Of a stretch of DNA of 64,000 nucleotides, positions 52,539 through 61,947 are shown in pieces. The position numbers and the translations under genes were made by a program. Within the stretch, counting starts at the first letter, position 1, and each line of letters opens with the position of its first letter. The notes below the pieces were generated by a model that had not been told where the DNA came from, ran no database searches, and saw only the letters and a list, made by a program, of their open reading frames with translations. The stretch is from Aeromicrobium marinum DSM 15272 (GTDB lineage: Bacteria > Actinomycetota > Actinomycetes > Propionibacteriales > Nocardioidaceae). The stretch lies in the NCBI RefSeq assembly GCF_000160775.2, contig NZ_CM001024.1, positions 2,949,096 to 3,013,095 of the forward strand, given 5' to 3'.

Positions 52539-52908
52539 GTCGCCTCGGGCTTCGCCCTCACGGTCGCGACCATGCGTTCGCCAGCCCGAGGGACGAGGGC
52601 GTGAGCGCAGCGAGGCGAACCCCACGTGAGTGTCGCCTCGGGCTTCGCCCTCACGGTCGCTGCGCTCCCTGGCGACCGCAACCGTGTTCGCCAGTCCGCG
52701 AGGGACGAGCGGACGTGAGCGGAGCGAGGCGAACTGACGCGGGGGTCGCCTCGGGCTTCGCCCTCACGGTCGCTGCGCTCCCTGGCGACCGCAGGGGGTG
52801 TGGTTTCGAGGCTGCTCGTTCCTCGCAGCACCTCAACCACCGAGGATGCGCGACCCCGTGTTCGCCAGTCCGCGAGGGACGAGCGGACGTGAGCGGAGCG
52901 AGGCGAAC
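52539..52908. repeat. Cluster of three REP-like units (type F), no gene
   Basis: This stretch between genes 52500 and 52928 holds no gene. Three units start with GTCGCCTCGGGCTTCGCCCT (52539, 52632, 52745) and end with GTGAGCG(C/G)AGCGAGGCGAAC (52620, 52733, 52908). The two ends of each unit are imperfect inverted copies. Unit 3 matches unit 2 but carries a nested insertion. The family resembles interspersed palindromes I know from actinobacterial genomes. Confidence 0.85.
52794..52856. repeat. Nested ~63-bp palindromic insertion inside REP unit 3
   Basis: This sequence is absent from unit 2, which is otherwise the same. It contains GTGGTTTCGAGGCTGC and GCAGCACCTCAACCAC as inverted arms. It looks like a second repeat family that moved into the first. 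Confidence 0.7.
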
Positions 52909-52927
52909 TTCAGGCGACCTCGGGAGC

Positions 52928-53818
52928 TCAGCCGTGGCGGGCGGTGCAGAAGGCGTTGCGGTCACGGACTGCGCCCGGAGTGGTGCTGAACAGCGTCCGG
53001 TAGAGGGTCGCCTGGGTCGCGGCGTACGTCTCGATCTGGGCCCGCACCAGGAGCCGGGCGAGGGGGGTGCGGGCGAGGACGAGCGCCTCGGCGTGCCGCC
53101 AGACCATCTCGCGCCACCCCCGCATGACCAGACCCACGCCGAGGTCGTCGAGCCCGCCGATGTCGGCGTCGTCGAAGGTCGGGTCCAGCTCGGCGGCCTG
53201 CTCGGCGAACACCGGCTGGTACAGGCTGTCGAGGCGAGCGTTGAACGCGTTGTGGTCGGCCTTGTGCGAGACGCCGTCGGCGCCGGTCAGGCCCACCGCG
53301 GCCAGCAGGTACGGGAAGTCGCGGTTGATGTGGGCGTTCATCGCGAGCATGAAGTTGCCGAGCGCGGTGACCGACTGGTCGTCGGCAGCCTGCAGGGCGA
53401 TCCGCCACGCCACGGGCACGAGGTGACGCCGGCCGGCGTGCCAGTGGTCGTAGGCCTCGAAGTAGTCCTCGGCGAACACCGCGTCCTGGTGGTGCAGCCA
53501 GGCCGGGTCGCGGTAGAGACCCTCGGCAGCGGCGTCCCGCACGTTCTCGGTGACCCGCAGGTAGGCCAGCGCGAACACCGCGTCGTGGTCGCACCGTGAT
53601 CGCAGGTCGTCGTAGCGCGCCTGCATCTGCTCGATCGTGGCGTCGATGCACGCCGGGTCACCGTCGGCGCAGGCGGTCTCGGTGCTGGGCCGGTACGGCA
53701 CGGGTGCCGGCGGCAGGATGTCGATCACCGGGTCGATCGGCGAGCGCGCCGCGGCGGGAGCGGTCAGCAGGCCGAGGCCCAGGGCGCAGGCCGCGACAGC
53801 GACGATGACACGAGTCAT
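52928..53818 (-). CDS. DUF5995 family secreted protein
   Basis: A 296-residue exported protein; residues 1-25 form a Sec signal peptide (VIVAVAACALGLGLLTAPAAARS). The mature part is helical and His-rich: RCDHDAVFALAYLRVTENV, YFEAYDHWHAGRRHLVPVAWRIAL, GNFMLAMNAHINRDFPYLLA and HKADHNAFNARLD, suggesting a metal site; this matches the DUF5995 pattern. The in-frame ATG at 53827 lies inside a TAGGAT -10 hexamer, so ATG 53818, seven bases after it, is the better start. Role unknown. Confidence 0.8.
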   Translation of the reverse strand: MTRVIVAVAACALGLGLLTAPAAARSPIDPVIDILPPAPVPYRPSTETACADGDPACIDATIEQMQARYDDLRSRCDHDAVFALAYLRVTENVRDAAAEGLYRDPAWLHHQDAVFAEDYFEAYDHWHAGRRHLVPVAWRIALQAADDQSVTALGNFMLAMNAHINRDFPYLLAAVGLTGADGVSHKADHNAFNARLDSLYQPVFAEQAAELDPTFDDADIGGLDDLGVGLVMRGWREMVWRHAEALVLARTPLARLLVRAQIETYAATQATLYRTLFSTTPGAVRDRNAFCTARHG

Positions 53819-53825
53819 GGCTCGC

Positions 53826-53831
53826 ATCCTA
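53826..53831 (-). promoter_or_regulatory. -10 hexamer of leaderless promoter for the DUF5995 gene
   Basis: On the minus strand TAGGAT is followed by seven bases and ATG 53818. It also decides the start codon, as the upstream ATG overlaps the hexamer itself. Confidence 0.5.
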
Positions 53832-53872
53832 GGGTCATCCGTCCGGGAGGGGAAGGGCGGTGCGGCCGTCGC

Positions 53873-54370
53873 TCAACGGCGGATGCCCATCGCCCCGCAC
53901 ACCGGCGGCGCCCAGCCGGTGGCGTGCCGGGCCAGACGCTCGTCGAGGGCCGCCGCGACGTCGGCCGGGAAGTTCTCGGGCCGGCGGGTGTCCATGCCGA
54001 CGTGCACCAGCACCGCCTCGAACGTGAACGCGAGCCGGTCGCGCGAGCGGTCCAGGATGTACGCCATGGCGTGCAGGGCCTTCGACGACCGCTCGACCAG
54101 CTGCACGTGCACCGACAGCTCGTCGTCCTGTCGCAGCTCGCCGAGGTACCGCAGGTGGTGCTCGGCGGTGAAGATCGTCAGGCGCCGGTCGTCGATGTAG
54201 GCCTGGTCCATGCCCGACTGGCCACAGACCCGACCGAGAGCCCGGGCGGCCAGCTCGAGGTAGTGGCCGATGTTCATGTGCTGGTTCTCGTCGAGGTACT
54301 CGGCCGGGACCGTCCGTTCGGTGACGGCCGGGAGCTCGAGGACCTGCTCGACGGTGGGAAAGGTGCTCAC
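53873..54370 (-). CDS. Acyl-CoA thioesterase (hotdog fold)
   Basis: A 165-residue hotdog-fold thioesterase similar to 4-hydroxybenzoyl-CoA thioesterases: VPAEYLDENQHMNIGHYLELAARAL gives the conserved D-x-x-x-H-x-N-x-x-Y-type active-site region, followed by HLRYLGELRQDDELSVHVQLVERSSKALHAMAYI. GTG 54370 overlaps the icmF stop (GTGA), so it is co-translated with the mutase. It may remove acyl-CoA by-products of the isobutyryl/butyryl-CoA pathway; that is inference from coupling. Confidence 0.85.
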   Translation of the reverse strand: MSTFPTVEQVLELPAVTERTVPAEYLDENQHMNIGHYLELAARALGRVCGQSGMDQAYIDDRRLTIFTAEHHLRYLGELRQDDELSVHVQLVERSSKALHAMAYILDRSRDRLAFTFEAVLVHVGMDTRRPENFPADVAAALDERLARHATGWAPPVCGAMGIRR

Positions 54371-57300
54371 ACGTTGCGACGGTACTGGCCGCCGACCTCG
54401 AAGAACGCCTCGGTCACCTGCTGCAGCGAGCACACCCGGGCGGCGTCCATGAGCACGGCGAAGACGTTGTCGCCGCGGATGGTCGCCTCCTTGAGACGGG
54501 CGAGGGCCTCGTCGGCCTCCGAGCGGTGCGTCTCCTGGTAGGTGTGGACGCGGTCCAGCTGGCTCTTCTTCTCGGCCTCGGTGGCACGGGCCAGCTCGAC
54601 CGTGGGGGGCTCGGTGTCGGACTCGGGCTTGCGGAAGGTGTTGACCCCGATGATCGGCAGCGACCCGTCGTGCTTGCGGTGCTCGTACAGCATCGACTCG
54701 TCCTGGATGCGACCGCGCTGGTAGCCGGTCTCCATCGCCCCCAGCACGCCGCCGCGCTCGCTGATGGCGTCGAACTCGGCCAGCACGGCCGCCTCGACCA
54801 GGTCCGTCAGCTCGTCGGTGAGGAAGGCGCCCTGGGTGGGGTTCTCGTTCATCGCGACGCCCCACTCGCGGTTGATGATCATCTGGATCGCCAGGGCGCG
54901 CCGCACCGACTCGCTGGACGGGGTCGTGACGGCCTCGTCGTAGGCGTTGGTGTGCAGGCTGCTGGCGTTGTCGTAGATCGCGATGAGCGCCTGCAGCGTG
55001 GTGCGGATGTCGTTGAAGTCCATCTCCTGAGCGTGCAGGGACCGGCCCGATGTCTGCACGTGGTACTTCATCTTCTGCGACCGCTCGTTGGCGCCGTAGT
55101 TCTCCTTCATCGCGACCGCCCAGATGCGCCGGGCGACGCGACCGAGGACGGAGTACTCCGGGTCCATGCCGTTGCTGAAGAAGAACGACAGGTTGGGAGC
55201 GAAGTCGTCGATGTCCATGCCGCGGGCCAGGTACGACTCCACGTAGGTGAACCCGTTGGACAGCGTGAACGCCAGCTGGCTGATGGGGTTCGCCCCGGCC
55301 TCGGCGATGTGGTAGCCCGAGATGCTCACGGAGTAGAAGTTCCGCACGCCCTCGTCGATGAAGTACTGCTGGATGTCGCCCATCATCCGCAGGCTGAACT
55401 CCGTCGAGAACAGGCAGGTGTTCTGGCCCTGGTCCTCCTTGAGGATGTCGGCCTGCACCGTGCCGCGGACGTTCTTCAGCGCGAACGATCGCAGCTCGGC
55501 GAACTCGGCCTCGTCGGGCTCGCGCTCGTGCTCGGCGCGGAACTTCTCGACCTGCTGGTCGATGACGGTGTTGAGGAAGAACGCGAGCACGGTCGGGGCC
55601 GGCCCGTTGATCGTCATGGACACGCTGGTCGACGGCGACACCAGGTCGAACCCGTCGTAGAGGGCGCGCATGTCGTCCAGCGTCGCGACGGACACGCCGG
55701 ACGTACCGACCTTGCCGTACACGTCGGGGCGGGGGTCGGGGTCGCGGCCGTAGAGCGTGACGGAGTCGAAGGCGGTCGACAGGCGGGTGGCGTCGCCGTC
55801 CTCGGAGAGCAGCTTGAACCGGCGGTTGGTGCGGAACGGGTCGCCCTCGCCGGCGAACATGCGGGCCGGGTCCTCGCCGTCGCGCTTGAACGCGAACACG
55901 CCGGAGGTGAACGGGTAGTGGCCCGGCAGGTTCTCGCGGCGCCAGAACCGCACGAGGGCGCCGTGGTCGGTGAACCGGGGCAGCGAGACACGGGGGATCT
56001 TCAGGCCCGACAGTGACTCGCGGGTGAGGCGGGTCCGGATCTCGCGGTCGCGGACGGTCACGACCATCTCGTCGCCGGAGTACTGCTCGACGACGTCCGG
56101 CCACGCCTGGACCTGGTCGGCGATCTCCGCCGGGACGGCCTTGCGGGCCGCGGCCAACAGCTCCTCGACGCCGGTCGTGTCGAGGTCGGCATCGCTCAGC
56201 TCGGCGGCCGTGGCCTCGAGTCGCTGGGCCCGGGCGGCGGCGTCGGCGAAGCGTTCGGTGTCGGCGTGGAAGTCGCGGACCGTCGCCGTGATCTCCGACA
56301 GGTAGCGCACCCGGTCGGCCGGGACGACCTGGCGGATGCCGCTGGAGTGCCGGACGTCGACGGCGGGCAGCACGCCCTCGGACACCGGCAGGCCACGCTC
56401 GGCCAGGGAGTCGCGCAGGTGCTGGTAGAGCGCGGTGACGCCGTCGTCGTTGAAGGTCGCGGCGGAGGTGCCGAACACCGGCATGTCCTCGGGGCGCTGG
56501 CCGAACGCCTCGCGGTTGCGCACCAGCTGGCGGCCGACGTCGCGCAGCGCGTCCTTGGCGCCGCGGCGCTCGAACTTGTTGATCGCCACGGTGTCGGCGA
56601 AGTCGAGCATGTCGATCTTCTCCAGCTGCGACGCCGCGCCGAACTCCGGGGTCATGACGTACAGCGAGGTGTCGACGAAGGGGACGATCGCGGCGTCACC
56701 CTGGCCGATGCCGGGGGTCTCAACCACGACCAGGTCGAACCCGGCAGCCTTCACGACGTCGATGACGTCGGCGAGGGCGTCGGGCAGCTCGTGGGAGCCG
56801 CGGGTGGCCAGCGAGCGGAAGTAGGCACGCTCACCGTCGAGGGAGTTCATCCGGATCCGGTCGCCCAGCAGGGCGCCCCCGCCACGACGCCGGGTCGGGT
56901 CGACGGCGACGACCGCGACCCGCAGCTTGTCCTGCTGGTCGACGCGGAACCGGCGCACCAGCTCGTCGGTGAGCGAGGACTTGCCCGACCCGCCGGTGCC
57001 GGTGATGCCGAGCACCGGGGACGTGTGGGCGGCGGCGGCCGCGCGGATCCGGCCCAGCTGGTCGTCGCTGAGGGACCCGGCCTCCGCGTGGGTGATGGCA
57101 CGGGCGATCGCGGCCCGGTCCCCGGCGAGCACGGCGTCGACGTCGAGGGCGCCGGCGGCGGTCAGGTCGACGTCACAGTCCTTGACGACGGAGTTGACCA
57201 TGCCGACGAGGCCGAGCCGCTGGCCGTCCTCGGGCGAGAAGATCGTGACGCCGGACTCGCGCAGGCGGGCGATCTCCTCGGGCACGATGACGCCGCCCCC

Positions 57301-57600
57301 GCCGCCGACGACGCGGATGTGACCCGCACCCTGCTCGCGCAGCGACTCCACGAGGTACTCGAAGTACTCGACGTGACCGCCCTGGTAGGACGACACGGCG
57401 ATGCCCTGCACGTCCTCCTCGATCGCGGCGTCGACGACCTCCTTGACCGACCGGTTGTGACCCAGGTGGATGACCTCGGCGCCCTGGCTCTGGAAGATCC
57501 GCCGCATGATGTTGATCGACGCGTCGTGGCCGTCGAACAGGGCGGAGGCCGTGACGATCCGTACGGGGTGGGAGGGGGTGTGGAGGACCTGCTCGGACAT
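54367..57600 (-). CDS. icmF: Fused isobutyryl-CoA mutase with MeaB-like G-protein domain (IcmF)
   Basis: A 1077-residue AdoCbl-dependent mutase interconverting isobutyryl-CoA and n-butyryl-CoA. The order is that of IcmF: B12-binding domain first (FDGHDASINIMRR, base-off His25, residues ~12-145), then a MeaB-type GTPase chaperone domain (Walker A GITGTGGSGKSS at 198-209, DPTRRRGGGALLGDR, VVETPGIGQGD, NKFERRGAKDA), then the (beta/alpha)8 mutase domain (~560-1077). ATG 57600 is clear. A coupled thioesterase gene follows. It needs cobalamin, relevant to the B12 riboswitch locus at 61.7 kb. A divergent MarR regulator may control it. Confidence 0.94.
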   Translation of the reverse strand: MSEQVLHTPSHPVRIVTASALFDGHDASINIMRRIFQSQGAEVIHLGHNRSVKEVVDAAIEEDVQGIAVSSYQGGHVEYFEYLVESLREQGAGHIRVVGGGGGVIVPEEIARLRESGVTIFSPEDGQRLGLVGMVNSVVKDCDVDLTAAGALDVDAVLAGDRAAIARAITHAEAGSLSDDQLGRIRAAAAAHTSPVLGITGTGGSGKSSLTDELVRRFRVDQQDKLRVAVVAVDPTRRRGGGALLGDRIRMNSLDGERAYFRSLATRGSHELPDALADVIDVVKAAGFDLVVVETPGIGQGDAAIVPFVDTSLYVMTPEFGAASQLEKIDMLDFADTVAINKFERRGAKDALRDVGRQLVRNREAFGQRPEDMPVFGTSAATFNDDGVTALYQHLRDSLAERGLPVSEGVLPAVDVRHSSGIRQVVPADRVRYLSEITATVRDFHADTERFADAAARAQRLEATAAELSDADLDTTGVEELLAAARKAVPAEIADQVQAWPDVVEQYSGDEMVVTVRDREIRTRLTRESLSGLKIPRVSLPRFTDHGALVRFWRRENLPGHYPFTSGVFAFKRDGEDPARMFAGEGDPFRTNRRFKLLSEDGDATRLSTAFDSVTLYGRDPDPRPDVYGKVGTSGVSVATLDDMRALYDGFDLVSPSTSVSMTINGPAPTVLAFFLNTVIDQQVEKFRAEHEREPDEAEFAELRSFALKNVRGTVQADILKEDQGQNTCLFSTEFSLRMMGDIQQYFIDEGVRNFYSVSISGYHIAEAGANPISQLAFTLSNGFTYVESYLARGMDIDDFAPNLSFFFSNGMDPEYSVLGRVARRIWAVAMKENYGANERSQKMKYHVQTSGRSLHAQEMDFNDIRTTLQALIAIYDNASSLHTNAYDEAVTTPSSESVRRALAIQMIINREWGVAMNENPTQGAFLTDELTDLVEAAVLAEFDAISERGGVLGAMETGYQRGRIQDESMLYEHRKHDGSLPIIGVNTFRKPESDTEPPTVELARATEAEKKSQLDRVHTYQETHRSEADEALARLKEATIRGDNVFAVLMDAARVCSLQQVTEAFFEVGGQYRRNV

Positions 57601-57639
57601 GTCGACCCTGTCGATGGGAGCGCCGGGTGGCGCGTGCGG

Positions 57640-57661
57640 CTATTGCTAGGAACCACAATAG
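57640..57661. promoter_or_regulatory. Inverted repeat in the icmF/marR intergenic region
   Basis: CTATTG and CAATAG are perfect inverted arms separated by ten bases (57646-57655). They lie between the divergent icmF and marR genes in the only AT-rich stretch nearby, a plausible MarR binding site controlling both. Confidence 0.5.
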
Positions 57662-57724
57662 TTGGATGGCCGAGTAAATGGAACCCGCCGGTCCCGACTG
57701 CACGGCCACAGGCGGCGATCGTCC

Positions 57725-57730
57725 TACGAT
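57725..57730 (+). promoter_or_regulatory. -10 hexamer of leaderless promoter for marR
   Basis: TACGAT lies six bases before GTG 57737, which supports this start over the longer reading frame from 57662. Confidence 0.55.
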
Positions 57731-57736
57731 AGGGCG

Positions 57737-58237
57737 GTGACCGCGCCCCGTCGACTGCCGTTCGACCCGATCGAACGTGCGGGAGAGCTGTGGGAGGAGC
57801 GGGTCGGGCCCGCCGGTCCGATGCGGCTCGCGACCACCATCATGCGGGTGCAGCAGATCGTCGTGGCCACCCTCGACGCCACGCTCAAGCCCTTCGACAT
57901 CACCTTCGCCCGGTACGAGGTGCTGCGGCTGCTGTCGTTCAGTCGCAGCGGTTCGTTGCCGCTCAGCAAGATCGGCGAACGACTGATGGTGCACCCCACC
58001 TCGGTCACCAACGCGATCGACCGGCTCGTGGCGGCCGGCCTGGTCGACCGGGCCGCCGACACCGCCGACCGTCGCCGCATCCTGGCGTCGCTGACCCCCC
58101 GTGGTCGCGAGGTGCTCGAGGGGGCCACGGCCGCGATCATGGCGATCGACTTCGGCGTCGGTGCGCTCGACGCGGCCGACCAGCAGGCGGCGTACGACCT
58201 GTTGCGCCCCGTGCGCGCCGTCGACTTCGAGGCCTGA
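57737..58237 (+). CDS. MarR family transcriptional regulator
   Basis: A 166-residue winged-helix regulator: FARYEVLRLLSFSRSGSLPLSKIGERLMVHPTSVTNAIDRLVAAGLVDRAADTADRRRILASLTPRG is the complete MarR DNA-binding core. It is divergent from icmF, and an inverted repeat lies between them, so it is a candidate regulator of the mutase-thioesterase operon, possibly sensing an acyl-CoA or aromatic acid. A repeat element follows its stop by five bases. Confidence 0.9.
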   Translation: MTAPRRLPFDPIERAGELWEERVGPAGPMRLATTIMRVQQIVVATLDATLKPFDITFARYEVLRLLSFSRSGSLPLSKIGERLMVHPTSVTNAIDRLVAAGLVDRAADTADRRRILASLTPRGREVLEGATAAIMAIDFGVGALDAADQQAAYDLLRPVRAVDFEA

Positions 58238-58242
58238 CCCCC

Positions 58243-58325
58243 GGGCGGTAGGTGGGCAACCCTTCCCGCCGCGCGGCGGTAGGTGGGCAACCCTTCAGCA
58301 CCGGGATTCGGTACCTCACCTACCG
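58243..58325. repeat. Interspersed repeat A, copy 3
   Basis: Two direct copies of CGGTAGGTGGGCAACCCTT (58246 and 58276) and an inverted ATTCGGTACCTCACCTACCG (58306-58325). It fills the 97 bases between convergent marR and the acyl-CoA oxidase gene. Base changes relative to copies 1 and 2 (TGGGTGAG to TAGGTGGG) keep the pairing with the inverted arm. Confidence 0.82.
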
Positions 58326-58334
58326 CTCGGGCGG

Positions 58335-60239
58335 TCAGTCGAGGTCGTGCAGCATCGCGGCGCCGAGGCTCTCCTCGGGCACGCCGAAGCCCTCGATCAG
58401 GGTGAGCAGGTGCGGGCGCAGCTTGTCGAGCAGGGCGTTGATCTCCGAGGTCACGACCTTGGCGCGCTGGTCGGAGATCCGGTTGTGGCCCATGAACCAG
58501 GCCAGGTCCTCCTCGACCGTGCTCAGCGCGTACAGCGAGCACACGTCGCGCAGCAGGTCGGCCGCCTCCTCGTCCTCGCACCGGGCGATGCCGGCGGTGA
58601 ACGCCTCGAGCACGATCCGGTCGATGTGCACCCGGCCGGCCCGGATCACGTGGTCCTGGGCGTTGTTGAAGATCATGAACGCCTCGGCGCTGTCGGACTT
58701 CGACGCCCGCTGCAGCCGCCGGGCCGCGGTCTCGAGCACGTGCTGCTCGCGGTCCTCGAACAGCTCCAGCTGCGTGCCGCGGTCCAGCAGGTCGTGCTCG
58801 TCGTCGCCGCCGGGGCGGGCGTCGATGAGCCGCTGGATCAGCTGGGACGCCGCCGTCCGCTCCCGCACCGTGTCGGTGAACGTGCTCGCCACGAAGCGGA
58901 CCATGCCCAGCGGGTCGAGCCCGCCGACCTCCTTGGCGTAGGCGGTGAGCAGCTCCTTGGCGACCAGCTGCAGCAGCACGTGGTTGTCGCCCTCGAAGGT
59001 CGTGAAGACGTCGATGTCGCCGCGCAGCGTCGTGAGGCGGTTCTCGGCGAGGTAGCCGTTGCCGCCGCACATCTCGCGCGACTCCTGCACCGCCCGGGAG
59101 GCGTGCCACGTGTTCATGGCCTTGAGTCCGGCGGCGCGCCCCTCGAGCTCACGCTGCTCCTGCGGGTCGGGATCCTCGGTGGTCTGCAGGCGGTGCATGC
59201 GGGCGGTCAGCTGGTTCTGCGCGAACCGGTAGGCGTACGACCGGGCGATGAGCGGCAGCAGCCGCCGCTGGTGCATGCGGTAGTCGGCCAGCAGGATCTC
59301 GGTGCCCGGTTCGGGCCCGAACTGACGACGCTTGAGGGCGTAGCGGCCGGCGATGCTGAGAGCCACCTCGCCGGCGGCCCCGGCGGAGCCACCCACGCTC
59401 ACCCGACCGCGGATCAGCGTGCCCAGCATCGTGAAGAACCGGGCGCCGGTGGCGTCGATGGGCGAGGAGTAGGCGCCGCCCTCGTCGACCTGCCCGTACC
59501 GGTTGAGCAGGTTCTCGCGCGGGACCCTCACCTGGTCGAACTGCAGCCGGCCGTTGTCGACGCCGCGCAACCCGCCCTTGTGACCGTCGTCGGAGGTCGT
59601 GACCCCCGGCAGGTCGTTGCCCTTCTCGTCGCGCAGCGGCACCAGGAAGCAGTGCACGCCGTGGCTCTCGCCCCGCGTGATCAGCTGCGCGAACACCGCC
59701 GCGATCGTGGCGTGCTTCGCGGCGTTGCCGATGTAGTCCTTGCGTGACGAGACCGTGGGCGAGTGGATGACGAACTCCTGGGTGCCCGGGTCGTAGGTGG
59801 CGGTCGTCTCCAGGTTCTGCACGTCGCTGCCGTGACCGGACTCCGACATCGCGAAGCAGCCGATCAGGTCCAGGTTGATGATGTCGGGGATCAACGCGTG
59901 GTGCTGCTCGGTGCCCAGGTTCTCGACGGCCCCGCCGAACAGGCCCCACTGCACGCCGGCCTTCACCATGAGGGAGAGGTCGAACTGCGCCAGCATCTCG
60001 ATGCCGGTGACCGACAGCCCCGGATCGCCGGTGCCACCGTTCTCGGCGCGGAACCCGGCGGCCGGGATCCCGGTGGCGACCAGCGGCTTGAGCTGGGCGA
60101 ACGAGCGCTCGCGCGCCTCGTCCATCGTGAGGTCGTGGTCGAACGCCAGGTCCATCTGGGCCAGGTCGACCCGGGACTGTTCACGGATGTGGCGCCACTT
60201 GCCGTCGAGGGCGATGCGGACTTCGTCGGACAGCGTCAT
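58335..60239 (-). CDS. Acyl-CoA oxidase/dehydrogenase family protein
   Basis: A 634-residue flavoprotein of the acyl-CoA oxidase type, longer than acyl-CoA dehydrogenases (~380-400). Visible are CFAMSESGHGSDVQNLETTA (FAD/substrate loop), GGLRGVDNGRLQFDQVRVPRENLLN, and the C-terminal catalytic region with GDIDVFTTFEGDNHVLLQLVAKELL, where Glu in TFEGDN would be the base. The last ~190 residues form the extra helical domain of peroxisomal-type oxidases. It introduces the trans-2 double bond in acyl-CoA. TAGCGT six bases before ATG 60239 implies a leaderless transcript. Confidence 0.88.
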   Translation of the reverse strand: MTLSDEVRIALDGKWRHIREQSRVDLAQMDLAFDHDLTMDEARERSFAQLKPLVATGIPAAGFRAENGGTGDPGLSVTGIEMLAQFDLSLMVKAGVQWGLFGGAVENLGTEQHHALIPDIINLDLIGCFAMSESGHGSDVQNLETTATYDPGTQEFVIHSPTVSSRKDYIGNAAKHATIAAVFAQLITRGESHGVHCFLVPLRDEKGNDLPGVTTSDDGHKGGLRGVDNGRLQFDQVRVPRENLLNRYGQVDEGGAYSSPIDATGARFFTMLGTLIRGRVSVGGSAGAAGEVALSIAGRYALKRRQFGPEPGTEILLADYRMHQRRLLPLIARSYAYRFAQNQLTARMHRLQTTEDPDPQEQRELEGRAAGLKAMNTWHASRAVQESREMCGGNGYLAENRLTTLRGDIDVFTTFEGDNHVLLQLVAKELLTAYAKEVGGLDPLGMVRFVASTFTDTVRERTAASQLIQRLIDARPGGDDEHDLLDRGTQLELFEDREQHVLETAARRLQRASKSDSAEAFMIFNNAQDHVIRAGRVHIDRIVLEAFTAGIARCEDEEAADLLRDVCSLYALSTVEEDLAWFMGHNRISDQRAKVVTSEINALLDKLRPHLLTLIEGFGVPEESLGAAMLHDLD

Positions 60240-60245
60240 GCCTCC

Positions 60246-60251
60246 ACGCTA
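60246..60251 (-). promoter_or_regulatory. -10 hexamer of leaderless promoter for the acyl-CoA oxidase-like gene
   Basis: On the minus strand TAGCGT is followed by GGAGGC and ATG 60239. GGAGG is too close to the ATG for normal Shine-Dalgarno use. Confidence 0.5.
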
Positions 60252-60330
60252 CTCGCGCGGCCGCAGCCGCGCAGCGGTCCGCAGGCGCGGCCCGGTTGCT
60301 AGGCTGCGGCCGGAAAACCGGAGGTCCACC

Positions 60331-61584
<1,254 letters not shown>

Positions 61585-61600
61585 CCCCCTCTCCCCCTCG

Positions 61601-61692
61601 CGAAATTACGGAGCCGGCACGGCAACTTGTCACTGGGCACGGCAGATCTGCCGTGCCCAGTGACAACGAGCCGTGCCGGCTCCGTAACTTCG
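61601..61692. repeat. Double-palindrome repeat B, copy 2
   Basis: The outer arms (61601-61623 and 61670-61692) share CGGAGCCGGCACGG with copy 1 at 32681. The core is a 40-bp perfect palindrome (61627-61666) centred on AGATCT. It lies after the OYE stop and before the riboswitch, so it probably ends the upstream transcript. The rest of the 61585-61947 gap is the riboswitch. Confidence 0.85.
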
Positions 61693-61743
61693 CGGAGGGG
61701 GTGGGCGGGGGTGAGAGGGATGCGGGTGCGGCGGCCGGCCGGT

Positions 61744-61873
61744 GGTACGGTTCCGGCGACAACTCCATGCACGTCCGTGTCCAGGGGAAGCCGGTCCGAA
61801 TCCGGCGCTGACCCGCAACCGTAGGCCGCCCTCGTGGCGGTGAGCCGGAACACCTGTCTCGGACGTCTGACTC
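61744..61873 (+). ncRNA. Cobalamin (B12) riboswitch
   Basis: Conserved cobalamin-riboswitch blocks appear in order: GGTTCC at 61749, AGGGGAAGCCGGT...AATCCGGCGC at 61783-61807, GACCCGCAACCGTA at 61810-61823, a GC stem (GGCCGCC...GGCGG), and the B12-box-like GAGCCGGAACACCTG at 61842. This is the adenosylcobalamin-type core that normally shuts off B12 uptake or synthesis genes when the vitamin is plentiful. The open frame starting at 61834 is an artefact of this RNA. Confidence 0.88.
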
Positions 61874-61912
61874 TCCACGCTGTCGAGGACTACGAGCGCG
61901 GATGGATCCATC

Positions 61913-61944
61913 GGGTCCGTCCTGCTCAGCAGCGGGAAGGACCC
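61913..61944 (+). promoter_or_regulatory. Possible RBS-sequestering hairpin of the B12 riboswitch
   Basis: GGGTCC (61913-61918) can pair with GGACCC (61939-61944), whose strand carries the Shine-Dalgarno GGGAAGGA ahead of ATG 61948. Formation of this stem in the ligand-bound state would block translation. Confidence 0.5.
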
Positions 61945-61947
61945 TTG

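Noticed and set aside
61834..61947. N-terminal extension of the SLH toroid protein from ATG 61834
   Set aside because: It overlaps the B12 box of the riboswitch, and a good RBS and signal peptide begin at ATG 61948.
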